25,823 bases of DNA from JAFGVL01 sp031553685 (GTDB taxonomy: Bacteria; Bacteroidota; Bacteroidia; Bacteroidales; Paludibacteraceae), in NCBI GenBank assembly GCA_031553685.1, contig JAVBLE010000049.1:1-25823 (forward strand), read 5' to 3'. The notes below the pieces were generated by a model. It had not been told where the DNA came from. It saw only the letters and a program-made list of their open reading frames with translations, and did no database searches. The first letter of the stretch is position 1. The number at the start of each line of letters is the position of its first letter. Positions 24,222 to 25,823 of this stretch are shown one piece after another. The position numbers were made by a program, and so were the translations under genes.

Positions 24222-25694
24222 ATGAAAAAATTTACAATCATATTAATTACATCGTTAGTAAGCATTGGTGCTCATGCGCAAACATGGAACTGTGGCACGC
24301 CCAATGCCGCCGATGTAAAAGCTGTTTTGAGCAATGATACGCTGTATATAAGAGGCATAGGCAATATGGCTCGCTACAATTATGGCCCTCCTACTGCACC
24401 GTGGACGGTAGCTGCTGCCGCTCAAATAAGGCACATTGAGGTAGAAGAAGGGATAACTGGCATTGGCTATGCGGCTTTTTGCAATTTAACAAATCTTGTT
24501 TCGGTATCTTTCCCTACTTCGCTTACTTCTATTGCGAGCTATTCTTTCATGGACTGCGATAACTTATTAGAAGTTATTATCCCCGAAAATGTTACTACGC
24601 TACCAGCCTGGGCTTTTCTCTCTTGCCGAAAATTGGAAAAAATTATTCTCCCTACGAATTTTAGCAAGCTTGATAATCGAACTTTTGGCTTTGCCAATAA
24701 TATAAAAGAGTTGCATATACTCAATCCCGTGCCTCCTGTTTTTACATATTCTTCAGATGCTACTTATTTCCCTTTTTATGGGGCATCCTTGGCTACCGCT
24801 ACGCTTTTTGTCCCTTGTGGTTCAAAAGATGCTTATGAAAATGCTGTTATTTTTCAAGGCTTTGGCAATATAGAAGATTGCCCTCAAGCCGGCATTTCCA
24901 ATGTAAAAGCCAGTTTCGCCTGCCCGGGGCAAGTAACCGTAACTTATGATTTGGGCACTACCAATCCCACCGATGTAACCCTGTATTACAGCCCAGACGG
25001 TGGTAAAACATGGCTCACCGCCCAAACCGTGAGCGGCGACCTAACCGCCCAAACCACCGGTGCCAGCAAAACCATTGTGTGGGACAGCCGCACCGATCAT
25101 GTGCGCTGGGGAAATTTTAAGCTGAAAGTAGAAGTGCCACAATCGCTACCCGATCCGGACTGTGTTATGATAGATGGCGTTTGCTGGGCAACCCGCAATG
25201 TGGGTGCACCGGGTACTTTTGTTAATAATCCGGAAGATGCGGGAATGTATTATCAATGGAATAGTAAAGTGGGTTGGAGTGCAACCGATCCGCTTGTTTC
25301 AACAGATGGTAGTACTTGGAATTGGTTGTGGAATGGTAATCAAGTTACAAGTTGGGAAACAACAAATAATGTTTGTCCTTCAGGTTATCGTTTGCCAACT
25401 GAATCCGAATTTCAGAGCCTTATTAATAAAGCCGGCGCATGGAAAGTTCTTAATGGAAAAAATGGCTATGAATTTGGTAGTGGCACTAATATCATTTTCC
25501 TTCCGGCAACGGGTTATCGTGATTACTGGTCTACTTCTCTTAAGTTTACAAATATATATGGCTATTATTGGTGTGGTGATAATGATGGCATCAATACGCT
25601 TAGTAATAAATTTTTACTGATAGAAAATGGAAATGTAGATATTAAAGAAGCTGCCCGATCGTATGCATATAATTTACGCTGTGTGAAAGAATAA
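24222..25694 (+). CDS. Secreted LRR-FISUMP protein, tandem paralogue
   Basis: A 490-residue exported protein with the same domain order as its upstream neighbour: signal peptide 1-19 (AHA before Q20), fewer LRR_5 repeats (about 70-215), a beta-sandwich domain (223-307) and a canonical FISUMP domain (about 314-490: VMIDGVCWATRNVG, GMYYQWN, CPSGYRLPTESEF, FLPATGYRD, closing LRCVKE). Two parts are almost identical to the neighbour, residues 20-46 and the beta-sandwich (81 of 85 residues). The LRR and lectin parts differ strongly. At the usual WSSTE position it reads YYWCGDND. It starts one base after the preceding stop, so the pair is one operon produced by tandem duplication. Confidence 0.87.
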   Translation: MKKFTIILITSLVSIGAHAQTWNCGTPNAADVKAVLSNDTLYIRGIGNMARYNYGPPTAPWTVAAAAQIRHIEVEEGITGIGYAAFCNLTNLVSVSFPTSLTSIASYSFMDCDNLLEVIIPENVTTLPAWAFLSCRKLEKIILPTNFSKLDNRTFGFANNIKELHILNPVPPVFTYSSDATYFPFYGASLATATLFVPCGSKDAYENAVIFQGFGNIEDCPQAGISNVKASFACPGQVTVTYDLGTTNPTDVTLYYSPDGGKTWLTAQTVSGDLTAQTTGASKTIVWDSRTDHVRWGNFKLKVEVPQSLPDPDCVMIDGVCWATRNVGAPGTFVNNPEDAGMYYQWNSKVGWSATDPLVSTDGSTWNWLWNGNQVTSWETTNNVCPSGYRLPTESEFQSLINKAGAWKVLNGKNGYEFGSGTNIIFLPATGYRDYWSTSLKFTNIYGYYWCGDNDGINTLSNKFLLIENGNVDIKEAARSYAYNLRCVKE

Positions 25695-25707
25695 CCTGCC
25701 GGGATGA

Positions 25708-25746
25708 GGCGCGCCGTTGTATAGCCGTGGCGCGCCGCGGCTCTAC
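25708..25746 (-). repeat. Inverted hairpin unit of the mosaic repeat
   Basis: 25719-25746 is the reverse complement of the 28-bp hairpin of copy 2 (10569-10596) with one difference. GGCGCGCC occurs twice (25708-25715 and 25729-25736), giving a further possible stem. It stands without the scaffold blocks and follows the last secreted-protein gene by 13 nt. The remaining 77 bases to the window end are A-rich. Confidence 0.65.
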
Positions 25747-25823
25747 GATGAATAAAAACAAAACAATAAAAAAATTACAACCAAAAAATTCAAAAAAAAA
25801 AAAGCAAACAAACAACGCGTGCA

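Noticed and set aside
22232..25823. Complete diversity-generating retroelement
   Set aside because: No reverse transcriptase, accessory gene or template repeat is visible in the window; only a target-like domain is present.
25748..25823. Start of a lysine-rich gene at the window edge
   Set aside because: An ATG opens an A-rich frame to the end, but it begins 1 nt after the hairpin unit with no other support; more likely low-complexity DNA.

Overview
The window looks like the chromosome of a member of the Bacteroidota, probably Bacteroidales-like. The evidence is in the proteins. One carries a type IX secretion (T9SS) type-B C-terminal sorting domain. Two secreted proteins carry many 'GCDSIVTLNL' repeat modules. 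Two tandem proteins combine BspA-type leucine-rich repeats with a C-type-lectin-like FISUMP domain. Non-coding DNA is AT-rich, Shine-Dalgarno sites are mostly absent, and a few upstream regions hold a Bacteroidetes -7 box of the form TAnnTTTG. I cannot name the species.

Layout. (1) 1-135: 3' part of a 5S rRNA and its terminator, so an rRNA operon enters from the left. (2) 451-819: yraN. (3) 864-8042, minus strand: a phosphate block reading pstA, pstB, phoU, PhoB-type regulator, then an unrelated methyltransferase and a hypothetical gene, a gene-free AT-rich stretch, and finally the PhoR-type kinase. pstS and pstC are not here. (4) 8354-10291, minus: dnaK with its own terminator. (5) 10704-14995, minus: a tight cluster lysC, antitoxin, PIN toxin, lysA, GT2-like membrane glycosyltransferase. 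(6) 15838-16446, plus: a TetR-type regulator. (7) 16956-25694, plus: four large secreted proteins in two pairs. The first pair (16956-19271 and 19275-21290) are T9SS-style proteins. The second pair (22232-24220 and 24222-25694) are tandem LRR plus FISUMP paralogues.

How the genes work together. Pst, PhoU and PhoBR would sense and import phosphate, with PstA and PstB needing PstS and PstC encoded elsewhere. LysC and LysA are the first and last enzymes of the diaminopimelate/lysine route, and a toxin-antitoxin pair sits between them. The right third is a surface or secreted-protein locus in which modules have clearly been duplicated and shuffled.

The gaps between genes are unusually rich in nested inverted repeats. 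At least three sites share a scaffold of conserved blocks with exchangeable palindromes in the slots (155-405, 10501-10700, 15166-15560), and scrambled or inverted pieces recur at 21301-21360 and 25708-25746. Other elements are palindromes inside palindromes (15187-15396, 16494-16934, 21800-22032). There is also an 11-unit, 21-bp hairpin-forming tandem array at 21441-21671. The two observations I rate highest are this mosaic palindrome family and the secreted pair at 16956-21290, whose two genes carry complementary halves of one Ig-like domain. That suggests a 1.2-kb insertion split one ancestral T9SS gene into two secreted proteins. No reverse transcriptase, transposase, integrase or CRISPR array is visible in the window.
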